Assembly (NCBI GenBank): GCA_009760885.1
Contig: CM019703.1
Span: 14,242,459 to 14,306,458 of the forward strand
Length of the DNA stretch: 64,000 nucleotides
Origin: Achatina immaculata
Lineage: Eukaryota > Mollusca > Gastropoda > Stylommatophora > Achatinidae
Reading direction: 5' to 3'
Shown: positions 20,255-31,860 of the stretch, piece by piece
Position numbering within the stretch: the first letter of the stretch is position 1
Layout: each line of letters starts with the position of its first letter
Notes under the pieces: generated by a model
Seen by the model: only the letters and a program-made list of their open reading frames with translations
Told to the model about the DNA's origin: nothing
The model's database searches: none
Made by a program: the position numbers and the translations under genes

Positions 20255-20807
20255 TATATATACTTATCTTATCTTATATCTTATATCCTTCCCGTGGCGT
20301 TAAACGTCACATAGGGCTCACAAAGTAGTTCGCCAATTTTTCCTGTCTTCAGCGAGACTTTCAACCTCATCAAAGGATTTTATGACTGTTAATTTGGCCT
20401 CTCTTAACAGTGTCCTCTTCAGAGTTTCACGCGGTCTGCCTCTTTTTCTTTGTTGTGTTCCACTTGATAGCTTGTTTTGGGATTCTCTGATCATTTCTTC
20501 TCATCAAGTCACCAACATATGTCCATCTCCTTTTCCTGATCACCCATGAGACTGGTTGTTGTTCTGTCATCTGTCTTATCTCTGCATTGTTCTTGAACTC
20601 GTTCCACTTGATGCCGAGTATTTTCCTTATGCATTTGTGTTCAAAAGAGTCTAATTTCTTTTCTATTTCTTTAGTTGTTTTCCAGCTTTCGCATGCATAA
20701 ACGAGGGTGGATATTACATTTGACTTGAATAGTCTTAACTTGGTTTTTGTGCTTATAACTTTTGAATTCCATATGTTCTCAGGATTCTTGAAGATTGATG
20801 CTGCTTT
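20255..20807 (-). mobile_element. LINE family A 3' end
   Basis: The minus strand carries the SIFKNPENIWNSKVISTKTK region, ACESWKTTKEIEKKLDSFEH, and the ETLKRTLLREA-like end with ALCDV and stop, then a long GATAAG/TATAAG tail (20255-20285). The sequence is close to other A copies. The 5' end stops within the IAKAAS block and abuts a TA palindrome (20812-20845). Confidence 0.85.
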
Positions 20808-20892
20808 GTCATATATATAAGTATATATACTTATACCTAAAAACTATTCATTTGTGCCACCGTGAATCTGTTGCTTAAGAAAATATTTAAAT

Positions 20893-21057
20893 CAGTGGTT
20901 TTCAAAGTGGAAAGTGGAAGCCTCAACGGGGAATGTCTACGCAAAATGATCGCCCACGGTTATCAGACCCAACTGAAGGCGAAAAGTTGTTGGGGGCGCT
21001 AGGGATGCTACGAAGGAGAAAGTAGCGCGGCAGACCGAGAAAGTTTGGGAATCACTC
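20893..21057. mobile_element. hAT-like MITE
   Basis: CAGTGGTTTTCAAAGTGG at the left and AAAGTTTGGGAATCACTC at the right are imperfect inverted repeats (10 of 13 core bases) of the CAGTGGTTCTCAAACTT type typical of hAT transposons. Length is about 165 bp with no coding capacity. Flanks ATTTAAAT and GTTTAAGC share five of eight bases, consistent with an old 8-bp target duplication. Confidence 0.6.
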
Positions 21058-22132
21058 GTTTAAGCTGACTAACAGAAACTCCAAACTGTGGCTAAGAATG
21101 TCCTCCCAGCTTACGTGCCACGTTAAAAGCAAAAAGTGTTTTTAAGATGCACGGAGTACCCACGGGTACCCATACACTGTCTGGGGTATCTGTTTATTAG
21201 CGGAGCTGGAGTTTCATCACGCGCGATGTCTGTCTGTACAAGAGATATTCTTGCCAGTGGTTTGTGAAGCAAGACCTTCCACTAGCTCCCATACTTTGTA
21301 AACACGTCTTCCCTTACAAAACAACTGATAATATGCGCGTCATATTTCACATGGGGCTATAAAAATTATATCACTCTTTTGAGATGCGGAGGCCGATAGG
21401 CGCTAGCGTCACGTTTCTCAGCTCTGTGTGGACCCTGTTCTTTCTAATCATGACTCTTTGTCTTATTTTCCCTGTGCCATTTACTCGTTCTATTTCTTTC
21501 AGCCTCCTTATTCCGATGTCCGTTGAGTTGTCCGTTGGTTGTCCGTTGAGTTGTCCGTTGGTTGTCAGGATATCTAGCGTCTGTCCTCTCAAGGTGTGTC
21601 CAAAGAGAATGTTGCTTGTTCTTATCCTTAGTTTTCACGTTTCTGCAGCCTCCCTCCATTAATTACAGAAATATTAATCGCGTCAATCATCCATGGATGG
21701 TGGATTAATGCTAAAATGGCGCAGACCCCAAGGAGACTTACTACAACTGAAGCAAATGCTGAGAATAATAATGATAAAAGGTTTAGTTACAGAATACTCA
21801 ATTAAACAATGCACGAGCATCCAGTAACTTGTGTTTTATATATATATATGATCACTTTTACTCGTGCGAGTTGCTAAAATCGTGAAACGTTATCACTGTA
21901 AATTGTTTTGCATTTTCATCACATACTGTAGTCATACAATTCTGTATCACGGCAGTTCATGTTTGCGTACAAGAAGCAGGTGAATATAGCTACCATCAGA
22001 AATTCTACAGCACAGCACGTGACAAAATCTGATGTTCGAGATGTGTAGGGAAGGTGGTCATATGAAGTGTTCGCACTATGTGATGATGCTTCGGCAAGTG
22101 ATAAGAAGATGTTTGGCAGATGCTGAGGTTAC
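21058..22132. other. Unassigned; one short tandem duplication
   Basis: A 24-bp unit (GTCCGTTGAGTTGTCCGTTG plus GTT and one more base) is repeated twice at about 21519-21567. A TA run lies near 21838. Around 21146-21165 GTACCC and GGGTACCC form a small palindrome. No gene is recognised. Confidence 0.5.
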
Positions 22133-22560
22133 CAGAATGAACGAATGAATGTTCTTTATTTTAAAAGGGTGAGAATTGAGCGAGCATGTCCGTCTTACAT
22201 TCTGTCCTCTATTACTCCATCTTTCATTCTTCCCACACACTCGATTTAATAAAGTACACAAAATTACATGAAAAAAAAAATATATATATATTAGAATGCA
22301 AGATGAAACTATATAAAATATAAGTATATGGATTACATGAAAAAATATCTAAGAATGCGAGGCGAAAAAAATATTACATTTACAAATATAGGATAATGAA
22401 CTACATAAGAGGTAACTAATCTAACAAGATAGTGCGATCGCACATGAACACACACACACTACATTTTAATGAAGTTCTTCTGACATTCCACTCTTGAACA
22501 TTTACTAAGGTAATTTCTAACAAGATGTAACAAGTTACGTTTAGAACTATGTTCTTTTTA
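22133..22560 (-). mobile_element. LINE family D, 3' UTR
   Basis: The minus strand ends with GGACAGAATGTAAGACGGAC, then AATTCTCACCCTTTTAAAA, TAAAGAACATTCATTCGTTC. The upstream part (TTACTTCTAACAAGATGTAAC-like) matches the 49 kb copy. An internal ~60-bp duplication (near 22262-22365) is present. The coding C-terminus is not retained. Confidence 0.7.
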
Positions 22561-22579
22561 GAACATAACTCTGTTGGTG

Positions 22580-23260
22580 GTGAGTCATGGCGCAGTGCAG
22601 GAAATGGGCGGCTTACAACGGCAGGTTGCTAGAGCCCAAAATGTCATTCACAGCGTGATATCAACGATGTGGAACAGCTACCAGACAACGGGTTCTGTAC
22701 ACCAAAAATGCATTCCAGAGATGGACGTTTGACGACATTCAGAACTGACCTCTCTTTCACTCTTCTGACACGACGTAATCCCTTCATGAATGCCGTAACA
22801 GCCCATAATTCACACGCAAAACCCAACAGCCAATCAAATTTGTACTCACACTGCAAGAAACAGGCATCAGGAGGCTGTCTTTCTGTCGAAAGCAGCTGCT
22901 GCAGTTCGCACCATTTTATCAAGGAACCACAGTTGAGTCAAGATTTTGTCTTGGCGTGACGGATCGCAGGAGGAGAGTAGTCTGGAGGCGAAATAATCCG
23001 CGTTTTGATAACCATAGTGCTACCCAGCACCATCGGTACGGAGGTGGCTCAACCTTACCGTGGGGAGGAATCAGCTTTCATGGCGAAACGGACCTACATG
23101 TCTTCAATAATGGCCCAGTGGCTGGATTTCGGTACCACGATGAAATCCTCTACCCCACTGTTAAATTCATAGCCTGGTACCGTCTGTCCTGAGTTTATTC
23201 TTACAGATGACAATGCAAGGCCTCATCGTGTCAGACTAGTAGACCAGATCTAAAATTTGT
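22580..23260 (+). pseudogene. Decayed Tc1-like transposase
   Basis: Across frames: YQTTGSV, RRNPFMNAV, SGGCLSVESS-like DNA-binding remnants, then a clear block DRRRRVVWRRNNPRFDNHSA, HHRYGGGSTLPWGGISFHGE, TDLHVFNNGPVAGFRYHDEI, LYP. This is the WRRxxERF...RFGGGSVMVWGGIS...GRTDL...YRDEIL order of Tc1-like enzymes. The DNARPH-like block follows (DNARPHRVR after a shift, near 23208-23228), so a second catalytic aspartate is visible. Several stops break it. Terminal inverted repeats were not found. Confidence 0.8.
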
Positions 23261-24105
23261 TCCTTAAAATGTTTACGGTCAGTGAGGTAGGCATACATGT
23301 ACAACCTAAGGTTATTACTAAAATTTCAGAATTTCCATAACTACTCTATGTTTCTACATAAGACCTGAGATTATTACTAAGGTAGTTGACATTCTATAAA
23401 GATTCACTCAAAAACCAATAAACCGGCCCTGCCATCAGTCACGCATCTCCGCTTACTCCGTGTACTGAGACAACTGATTGACCCGTCGGGTCAATACGTT
23501 GGTAAATTTTCCTCTTCTCCCGTCTAGTCCTTGTTGGACAACCTAGTTGAAACTCACCGGACTGTTCCAAACAGTCTAGGCTGAACCTTGAACGCTGAGA
23601 GGTCACCATTAGATCTGGCCGGAGATGGCCCTGAGAAATAAGAGGGCATTTAACATGTGGTCCGTGTTTACTGACAAAGAGGATAAGACAGGAGTTGCGG
23701 GCCAAGTGGATTTGGAAAAAGAGGCAGCAGTCTTGATTAATGGCAAAAAAAAAAACGATATGATCTGTTGAACTCTGAAAGGTTGCCTGGCAGGAGCTAG
23801 ATGGGGACGATCATATGATGTCATTGTGAATCCAGACTTTGTAAAGAACTACTTCTTCTTCTTCGTTCGCTTCTACCACCAAGACCACCCCTTTATCCTA
23901 CTGAATTTACTCATGTGGTCCTCGATCTTAGGTCCCGTGGTCCCCAAAAAGACAACACGAGATCCACGAAAGGACCACAAGAAGTTCAGAGTATCGCAGG
24001 GCTTGAGCCTGTATTCTTGGTGGGTCTCAGAATGGGGTAATGCGTGACACCGTGGTTTTCCTGCACCAGTTTAATCTAGAGTTGGACTGGTAAAGAACTA
24101 AATCT
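23261..24105. other. Unassigned
   Basis: A perfect 19-bp palindrome (ATTGACCCGTCGGGTCAAT) lies near 23481-23500. A minus-strand open frame of 88 codons (23439-23705) has no recognised similarity. No gene is called. Confidence 0.4.
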
Positions 24106-24106
24106 T

Positions 24107-24355
24107 CTTCATCCTTCCCGTGCCGTTAAACGTTACATAGGTCTCACATAGTTGTTTGCCAAGTGTTCATGTTCTCGGCGAGTCTTTCTACTTCATCAAG
24201 GGATGTTATGGCCACGAAACTGTCTTCTCTTAACAATGTCCTCTTTAGAGTTTCGCGTGGTAGACCTATTTTTCTTCGGCCTGTTGTGCTCCACTTGATA
24301 GCTTGTTTTGGTATTCTCTCATTGTTTCTTCTCATCACATGGCCTACATATGAAA
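24107..24355 (-). mobile_element. LINE family A 3' end fragment
   Basis: The minus strand reads YVGHVMRRNNERIPKQAIKW, GRPRETLKRTLLRE-like and LAENMNTW, then TLCDV-like and stop. It is more diverged than other A copies and abuts family I. Confidence 0.8.
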
Positions 24356-24371
24356 GAACTAAACGGAGAAC

Positions 24372-24740
24372 TCTAAAAAAAATGAGCAAAAGTAGTACTC
24401 TTTAACTTCATGAATTCTCCGATCATATAGTGCCATGCCATTTCCCTCGACCCCCCCCCCCCCCCCGTGTCTTCAAACAAATTGATCGCTGTTTCTCCAT
24501 CAAACCATGTAGCCAGGTCATCCAAGTATTGCTGTCTTCTCCGCCCTCTCTGTCTTTTGCCATTTATCTTTCCGGTAATGACCATTTTTTCGAGACCTTC
24601 ACGTCTGCTGAAGTGTCCGAGGATCTTTGATTGTCCTTTTCATTTACACGGTATTAGTTTGAGACATTCCTTTGCCTGCTGTAATACTTCTTTATTTGTC
24701 TTTTGGCTGTCAATAGAATGTGAAGCACCCTTGTTAAGAA
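24372..24740 (-). mobile_element. LINE family I, C-terminal region
   Basis: The minus strand reads KILGHFSRREGLEKMVITGK, then INGKRQRGRRRQQYLDDLAT, WFDGETAINLFEDT. A C-tract (24450-24466) interrupts the last part. It ends near the A fragment. Confidence 0.7.
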
Positions 24741-24754
24741 CTACACTTCGTCAT

Positions 24755-25235
24755 CATCATCGCCTTTCACTCCCTTGAGAGCATAGGCCACGAATAAAGA
24801 CTCTCCAGTCATCCCTGTTCTCGGAATTATTTTCTGCTTCCTTCAACATCGCACTTTCATGTGCCGAAGGTCATGGAAAATATAGGGCCCAACACCGTAT
24901 TCCCCAGTATGCCTTAATGGCATGGAAAAGAGAATTGTACCTTTTGTTATCTTTTTCCTTACATCTGTTTCCTTTGTCTCCGAGCACTGTCATAATATCT
25001 CTTCTCCGACTAAGTCTAGGTCTTCCTCGTTTTCTATTTCCTTGAGGATTCCATGTCAGCGCCTGTCGTGCTATGCTGGTGTCTGGTTTTCTATACTTCA
25101 GTAGTCTTTATTCTTCGTTCTAATTGTTTATTTGTAGTCCGTGTTTCTCTTGCATAGAGTATACTATGTTCTAAATAGCATCTTGTAATCTATTTCTTAT
25201 TGCTAATGGCGGTTTACTGGTTTGTTAATATACTT
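24755..25235 (-). mobile_element. LINE family J, C-terminal region, interrupted by SINE E
   Basis: The minus strand reads ARETRTTNKQLERRIKTTEV, then SIARQALTWNPQGNRKRGRP and, after the SINE interruption, AENNSENRDDWRVFIRGLCS, QGSERR and stop, followed by an ATG tail. This is the WNPQGxRKRGRPRxxWRRD...DRxxWRxFVxGLC pattern. Confidence 0.65.
24853..24960 (+). mobile_element. SINE family E, 3' part, inside LINE J
   Basis: TTTCATGTGCCGAAGGTCAT, then CACCGTATTCCCCAGTATGC and CTTAATGGCATGGAAAAGAG match the end of the full SINE at 8909. The tRNA-like head is absent. Confidence 0.7.
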
Positions 25236-25807
25236 GATACAGTCTCAGGAAAAAAAAAGTAGGAACTCGACACACATGTGTTGGGAAAACTGCTTTTGAT
25301 CGCAGGTTAAAGGCTGGCGCACGAGGAATGACAAGAAAGTCTTATGAAAATAACTAACAATTCAGCTATTTTGGGGGGGGGGGGATATTTTTTTCAGATA
25401 CTTTACCTTAAATCTCTTCTTTGGTTAATTCTAAAAGTAGTTGTTTTCTCCGTGTCTTCATCTGCAGAGTTGTGTTCTATGCGGCTGATATTCTGTACTG
25501 CCTTCCATCCATCCATCCAACAACAGCCATGTACATCCAGAGCAGCTCTTCGTCCACCCAAAAAATTCTAGGTCTCGAAAGGCAATTTCCTCTCTCCCTT
25601 CCCACTCCCCACCCACCCCACCCCACCCCCACCCCCCAAACAAAAAAAACCACGTCTACAGCCCGAGATTGACCCAAAGACCGGGTAATCATCGATTCCG
25701 CCAATCTTATCATCCTAAAAGTAATGAAATGAAACTGTCAGGGGTTTTTTTTTCTGAAATGTAAAAAAGAAAACGTGAATTTTTTCACAATTTTGCATGT
25801 GAGTGTT
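25236..25807. other. Unassigned; G-, C- and A-runs
   Basis: A G12 run (about 25373-25384) and a CACCCC-rich stretch (25606-25640) are present. No gene is recognised. Confidence 0.4.
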
Positions 25808-25821
25808 AATGTGTGTGTGTG

Positions 25822-25873
<52 letters not shown>

Positions 25874-25883
25874 TGTGTGTGTA
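25808..25883 (+). repeat. GT dinucleotide microsatellite
   Basis: About 37 GT units with two or three interruptions. Confidence 0.98.
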
Positions 25884-26144
25884 TGGATGAGGGTTTTGTG
25901 TTGTTTCTGTTTCGACATAATCGTGCGAATAGCCATGGAATCACGTATCATCGACTAATGAGAGGAAACACACTTTTTTTTCAATATACAAACAGCAGAA
26001 ACTAGTAATTCTGAAATAATGAAACTTATAGAGCAACATTTCATTCAATATTTTAGGAACTGAATTATGATAGCATTAATACTTTTGGCAAAAGTGTCAA
26101 ATTTAATTCCTTTAAGTAACAAGTTGTCAACAGTGTCAACATTT

Positions 26145-26345
26145 TCAACCACTTAATCCTTTCTACATTACATTGTCAACGGCTCAATCCTTTCTTTATT
26201 ACACTGTCAACAGCCCAATCCTTTATTCATTACATTGTCAACAGCACAACGTTACTCTGTCAAAATGTCAGTCTTTTTTTCGCTACATTCTCAGCAGTTC
26301 AGTATTTCTTCGTTGCATTGTCAACAATCAATCTTACAATCTCTT
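26145..26345 (+). repeat. Degenerate tandem repeat (about 5 copies)
   Basis: Repeated core: TTACATTGTCAACAGC with CAATCCTTTCTTTA between, period about 35-45 bp. Confidence 0.7.
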
Positions 26346-26404
26346 TCTAGAAGTTGCACTATCGTCTTTGTACTACGAGATTTCTGCAAGACGTACCTTT
26401 CATA

Positions 26405-26560
26405 GGTTCTTCTTCTTATTATTATTTTTTTTTCGTTCAGTTTCACGTACTAAGCGGGTTGCCTCCATGAATCCCACCGTCAATAGTTGTTTTTTTTTTA
26501 AATCCTAGGGCCAGGTTTGGGTTTCTAAATTACTGTAGAGAGTGCAGGTCTGTAGCTTGA
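26405..26560 (-). mobile_element. Dispersed repeat N, copy 1
   Basis: On the minus strand it shares CTACAGACCTGCACT and GGAGGCAA with the copy at 61207-61400 and ends in an AAG-type tail. The type of element is unknown. Confidence 0.45.
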
Positions 26561-26614
26561 GTTCTGATGTTTGGATACCATTTTAGCATGACAGAATGCA
26601 TTTTGATAGACCTT

Positions 26615-27385
26615 TTGTGCTTGTTGTTTACAGTGCTCAAAACGAAGCTTCAGTTTGTATAATTGGGCTTCTTGTTTACAGTGCTCCAAACGAAGTTTAC
26701 TTCAGTTTGTGTAGTTGGGCTTGTTGTTTGCAGTGCTCCAAACGAAGTTTACTTCAGTTTGTGTAGTTGGGCTTGCTGTTTACAGTGCTCCAAACGAAGT
26801 TTACTTCAGTTTGTGTAGTTGGGCTTGTTGTTTGCAGTGCTCCAAACGAAGTTTACTTCAGTTTGTGTAGTTGGGCTTATTGTTTACAGTGCTCCAAACG
26901 AAGTTTACTTCAGTTTGTGTAGTTTGGCTTATTGTTTACAGTGCTCCAAACGAAGTTTACTTCAGTTTGTGTAGTTGGGGTTGTTGTTTACAGTGCTCCA
27001 AACGACGTTTACTTCAGTTTGTGTAGTTTTACTTGTTGTTTATAGTGCTCCAAACGAAGTTTACTTCAGTTTGTGTAGTTGGGGTTGTTGTTTACAGTGC
27101 TCCAAACGACGTTTAATTCAGTTTGTGTAGTTGGGCTTGTTGTTTACAGTGCTCCAAACGAAGTTTACTTCAGTTTGTGTAGTTGGGCTTGTTGTTTACA
27201 GTGCTCCAAACGAAGTTTACTTCAGTTTGTGTAGTTGGGCTTGCTGTTTGCAGTGCTCCAAACGAAGCTTACTTCAGTTTGTGTAGTTGGGCTTGCTGTT
27301 TGCAGTGCTCCAAACGAAGCTTACTTCAGTTTGTATAGTTGAGCTTGTTGCTTGCAGTACTCAAAGCGAAGCTTACTTCAGTTTC
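26615..27385 (+). repeat. 52-bp minisatellite (about 15 copies)
   Basis: The unit is TTGTTTACAGTGCTCCAAAC followed by GAAGTTTACTTCAGTTTGTG and TAGTTGGGCT. Most copies are over 90% alike, and the edges are more diverged. Confidence 0.95.
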
Positions 27386-27734
27386 AAAACTATGAGCAAT
27401 TTCTAAAAAAAAATAAACAGTGAAAGTTTACTTTCTCTCAGTCACTGGTTATTTAGTATTTTCATTGTCTTTCATTATTGCCAGAACAACTACTGGTAAC
27501 AAGTTTTTTATCAATGTTTTGAAAGTGAAAATAAATGATTTTCTCTTAGTTTTGAATACCAAAAAAAAAAACTGTTAAAAGCAATCGCTATTAATGTCAG
27601 AAATAATGAACTTTTAATTGTTTTACACAATTTTCAAGTTTCACGTTCAGCTGTATCAATTTCAGTCTTTGTATGTGTGTGTTAGTTACTTCAACAAACT
27701 CGTGTTGGTATATTCACAGTAAATACCATGCCAC
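27386..27734. other. No gene recognised
   Basis: AT-rich with two A-runs; nothing is recognised. Confidence 0.4.
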
Positions 27735-27759
27735 TGGCGGCTTAGAGAACCACTAAGAT

Positions 27760-28420
27760 AAAGAAGGCGTTGTAGAATGGGAACCAGTGGACAGTCGTAT
27801 AATAAGAGCACGATACAACCTAAGACACGGAAGAATGACAATAATACAGTGTTATACATCCACGAACGATGCAGATGATGAGGTGAAAGACGATTTCTAT
27901 CACCAGTTACAACAAATCATCAACAAAGTTCCTAAACACGACATAATAATTGCTGTGGGGGACTTCAACGCTAAGGTAGGGAAAGATAACACCGATGTTG
28001 AAAAAGTAAAGCGGAAAGAGGGAACTGACATGGTTAATCAGAACGGAGAAAGATTAATTGAAATATGTCTAATAGAGGGCATGGTCATTGGAGGCATAAT
28101 ATTCCCACACAAAGAGATACATAAAACAACGTAGATATCGCCAGGTGATAGAACTAGAAACCAGATAGATCATTTTTGTGTTAGAAACCAAATACAGAAC
28201 TTATCTGATAGATGTAATGGCTTATAGGGGTGCAGATGTTAACAGTGATCACAACCTGTGCATAGGGAAAATAAAACTAAAACTGAAAAGCCAACACAAG
28301 GAATCAATGCACAGAAAGATAAACAGCCACAACCTACAAGAAGAGAATACTAACAGTAATTTCAATCAAGAACTGGTAATCATTCCACAACACCCAGTGA
28401 AGTAGAGGAGATGGCTATAG
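27760..28420 (+). pseudogene. Endonuclease (EEP/APE-like) C-terminal half of LINE A
   Basis: Frame 27787-28134 reads VGDFNAKVGKD, the catalytic GDFNA block, then NGERLIEICLIEGMVIGG and FPHKEIHKTT. The next block, SPGDRTRNQIDHF, holds the NQIDH motif, and YRGADVNSDHNL (28220-28258) holds the catalytic SDH. All three are visible across one stop and one frameshift. This nuclease nicks target DNA for target-primed reverse transcription. Confidence 0.85.
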
Positions 28421-28899
28421 ATGAATTATGGAATTCTTACAGCACAGCCATAATCACAGCAGCAAAATCATGCGCTTGACTGAAAAAACCAAATAGAAAA
28501 GCATGGATATCAGAAAACACAGAGAAGTACATACATGAAAGACGAGCAGCCAAATTAGACATGTTGAATGTAAAAACAGATCTTGAAAAAGATCCAGCGA
28601 AAGCAACATACAAAGAAGTAGACAAGAAAGTAAAAAGTTCAGCTATAAGGGATAAATGAGAATACATAGACAATATGGCGAAAGAGTCAGAGAAAGCAGC
28701 AAAAACAGGAGACAGCAAAATTTTATATAACATACAAAAGAGGCTAACAGGCACTATTACATCTAAAGAAAGACCAAAAGACTGTAAGCCTATTAACAGG
28801 TAAAGACCAAACGCAAAGATGGGCTGAACACTTCCAAGAAATACTTAATCGACCATACCCAAAAGAATTGTTAAACCTTGAAACCAACTTACGAGCCCC

Positions 28900-30413
28900 A
28901 CAATTAAATGTCAATCTAGATTAATTACATTGCATGAAATTGAAAAAGCAGTGAATTTAATGGCTAACAACAAAGCTGCAAGTGAAGATGAAATAATACC
29001 CGAAATGTTACAAGCTGTCAATATTGACAACATGAGACAATTACGGAGAATGTTTAATAAGATTTGGAAAGAAGAAAAGGTCAGTTTTAAATAGAAAAAG
29101 GAATCATTGTTAAAATAGCAAATAAAGGAAACCTTAGTGACTGTAACAATTGGAGAAGAGAAACCTTAATATCAGTTGTGTTAAAAGTATTTTGCAAGGT
29201 CATTTTAAATAGACTTAAAGATATAGTGGATACTGCAATGAGAGAAGAACAAGAGGGATTTCGAAAAGGGAGAAGCTGTTTCGACCAGATCTTTACTCTA
29301 AGAATAATACTTGAAGAACATACTGAAAAGCAGAAACCATTAATACTGAACTTCATAGACTTTAAAAATGCATTTGATAGCATACACAGAGATTTATTGC
29401 GGAGAATTTTAAGTCTATATGGAATATTATCTAAAATTGTCAACATCATTAAGGACTTCTACAATGGATATGTTTGTGCAATCAAAACAGAAGAAGTGAT
29501 GAGCTAATGGTTCCATATTGAAACAGGCGTGAAACAAGGATGTATACTGTCTCCTTTGCTTTTTGGAATTACAATAGACTTCTAATTGAAAAACTGCTGC
29601 ACATGTAACACAGGTATTGACTGGGTACAACTAGAAGATTTTGATTTTGCTGATGACGTAACTCTTATCAGTAACAATGTGAATTCCATGCAAGAAAAAA
29701 CAGATATCCTGTCTTCATTGGCTAGCACAATAGGGCTTGAAATTAACAAGGACAAAACAAAAAAGAAAGAAACTTCCCATTAATCAAAATGGAAAAATAC
29801 ACGTAGAATGGACAGATATTGAAAAAGTCAATCAATTTGCATACCTTGGCAGCTACATAGACCAGGATGGTGACATCAGAAAGGAAGTTAGAATTAGAAT
29901 TGCAGAAGCAGCATCGATCTTTAAGAATCTTGAGAACATATGGCATTCAAAAATTATAAGCACAAAAACCAAGTTAAGACTATTCAATTCAAGTGTAGTA
30001 TCCACCCTCCGTTTGCATGCGAAAGCTGGAAAACAACTAAAGAAATAGAAAAGAAATTAGACTCTTTTGAAAACAAATGCCTAAGGAAAATACTCGACAT
30101 CAAGTGGAACGAATTCAAGAACAATGCAGAGATAAGACAGATGATTGAACAACAACCAATCTCAGGGGTGATCAGGAAAAGAAGATGGGCATTGGTCGTC
30201 TTGATGAGAAGAAGTGATCAGACAATCCCAAAACAAGCTATCACGTGGAACACAACAGGCCAAAGAAAAAGAGGCCGACGGCGTGAAACTCTGAAGAGGA
30301 CAATGTTAAGAGAGGCCAAATTAATAGTCATAAAATCCCTTGATGAGATTGAAAGGCTCGTCGAAGACAGGAAAAATTGGCGAACTACTTTGCGAGCCCT
30401 ATGTGACGTTTAA
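28900..30413 (+). pseudogene. Reverse transcriptase and C-terminal domain of LINE A
   Basis: Includes EIEKAVNLMANNKAASEDEI (RT entry), EEQEGFRKGRSCFDQIF, motif A LNFIDFKNAFDSIHRDLL, motif B VKQGCILSPLLFGITIDF, motif C DFDFADDVTLISNN, FAYLGSYIDQDGDIRKEVRI, then SFENKCLRKILDIKWNEF and ALCDV at the end. The FADD catalytic pair is intact. Stops after the MS block (29505) and in F-stop-LKN (29583) show decay. Confidence 0.9.
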
Positions 30414-30664
30414 CGGCACTGGAAGGACATAAGATATAAGATAAGTGTTGATCTTGCATCCAGAAACAAGCCGTGGAACATAGAAAAGATCCACGACTTC
30501 CTCTATATTTTCTGTTATAATTCTAAGGAGATTTTTTTCTAACGTTTTGCTTCTTGAAATTAGTAACTTCACGGTAGTCCTAAATCAGTTCTGCCTGTTT
30601 TCTAGGTCCCTGCAGGAGATTCATCTGTAAAAACTCCGATTTTAGGTTTTATGGTTATTTTCTT

Positions 30665-31690
30665 GATCTTCACGGCTTCAGTTGCAGAGACTTCAAATTT
30701 GAACATTAAGTTTGGTTTCTAGATCTCCTCCACATCTTCAACTGCAGCGAGGTCTGATCTGGGCATGAAGCTTGCTTTCTAGATTTCCTCCACATTTTCA
30801 ACTGCAGCGACTTCTAATCTGGACATTAAGCTCGTTTTCTAGATCTCCTCCGCAGCTTTAACTGCAGAGACATCTGATCTGGACATTAAGCTTGTTTCTA
30901 GATTTCCTCCACATCTTCAACTGCAGAGACTTCTAATCTGAACAATAAGCTTGTTTTCTAGATCTCCTCCACATCTTCAACTGCAGCGAATTCTGATCTG
31001 GATATTAGGCTTGTTTTCTAGATCTTCTCCATATCTCCAACTGCAGCGAATTCTGATCTGAACATTAAACTTGTTTTCTAGATCTCCTCCACATCTTCAA
31101 CTGCATCGAGATCTGATCTGGACATGAAGCTTGCTTTCTAAATTTCCTCCACATCTTCAACTGTTGTGACTTCTAGTCTGGACATTAAGCTTGTTTTCTA
31201 AATCTCTTACAGAACCTTAACTGCAGCGACTTTTGATCTGGACATGAACCTTGTTTTATAGATCTTCTCCACAGCATCAACTGCAGCGACTTCTGATCTG
31301 AACATTAAGCTTGTTTTCTAGATCTTCTCCACATCTTCAACTGCACCGACTTTTGATCTGGACATTAAACTTGTTTTATAGATGTCTTCCTTAACTTTAA
31401 CTGCAGCGACTTCTAATCTGGACATTAAGGTTGTTTCCTAGATCTCCTCCATATCTTCAACTGCAGCGACTTCTGATCTGGACATTAAGCTTGTTTCCTG
31501 GATCTCCTCCACATCTTCAACTGCAGCTACTTCTGATCTGGACAATAAGCTTGTTTTCTAAATCTCTTCCATAACCTTAACTGCAGTGACTTTTGATCTG
31601 GACATTAAGTTTGGTTTCTAGATCTCCTCCACAGCTTTAATTGCAGCGACTTCTGTGATCTGGACATTTCGCTTGTTTTCTAGATCTCTT
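30665..31690 (+). repeat. 60-bp minisatellite (about 17 copies)
   Basis: The unit holds ACTTCTGATCTGGACATTAA, GCTTGTTTTCTAGATCTCCT and CCACATCTTCAACTGCAGCG. Copies differ by 5-20%. The period stays at 60 bp with few indels. No coding role is apparent. Confidence 0.95.
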
Positions 31691-31696
31691 CCACAA

Positions 31697-31860
31697 CAGT
31701 TTTCAAAAATGTCGCCGGCAACTTGAACCACGGGCTCCGGTAGGATGAGCAACCGTTTAACCACGAGAGTTTAGGGCGTAAAAATCAACTTCGCCCTCCG
31801 GTAGGATGAGCAACCGTCTAACCACGAGAGTATAGAGCGTAATAATCAACTTCGCTGTCT
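31697..31860 (-). mobile_element. Possible tRNA-derived SINE head with a 61-bp duplication
   Basis: The minus strand reads CTCGTGGTTAAACGGTTGCT (A-box-like) and GTGGTTCAAGTTGCCGG (B-box-like) about 30 nt apart. The 5' part (CTCCGGTAGGATGAGCAACC and onward, plus strand) is present twice in tandem with a 61-bp offset, at 31735 and 31796. Confidence 0.4.

Larger units (their letters stand above)
27735..30448 (+). mobile_element. LINE family A, longest copy (endonuclease to 3' tail)
   Basis: In order: the second half of an APE-type endonuclease, an EN-RT linker, the RT domain, the C-terminal GHLMRR-like domain and a short ATAAGAT tail at 30430-30448. The 5' part of the endonuclease and any ORF1 are missing. 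About a dozen stops or frameshifts break it. The overall plan matches single-ORF LINEs of the RTE/CR1-like kind; the exact clade needs a tree. It is the reference for the other A pieces here. Confidence 0.9.
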
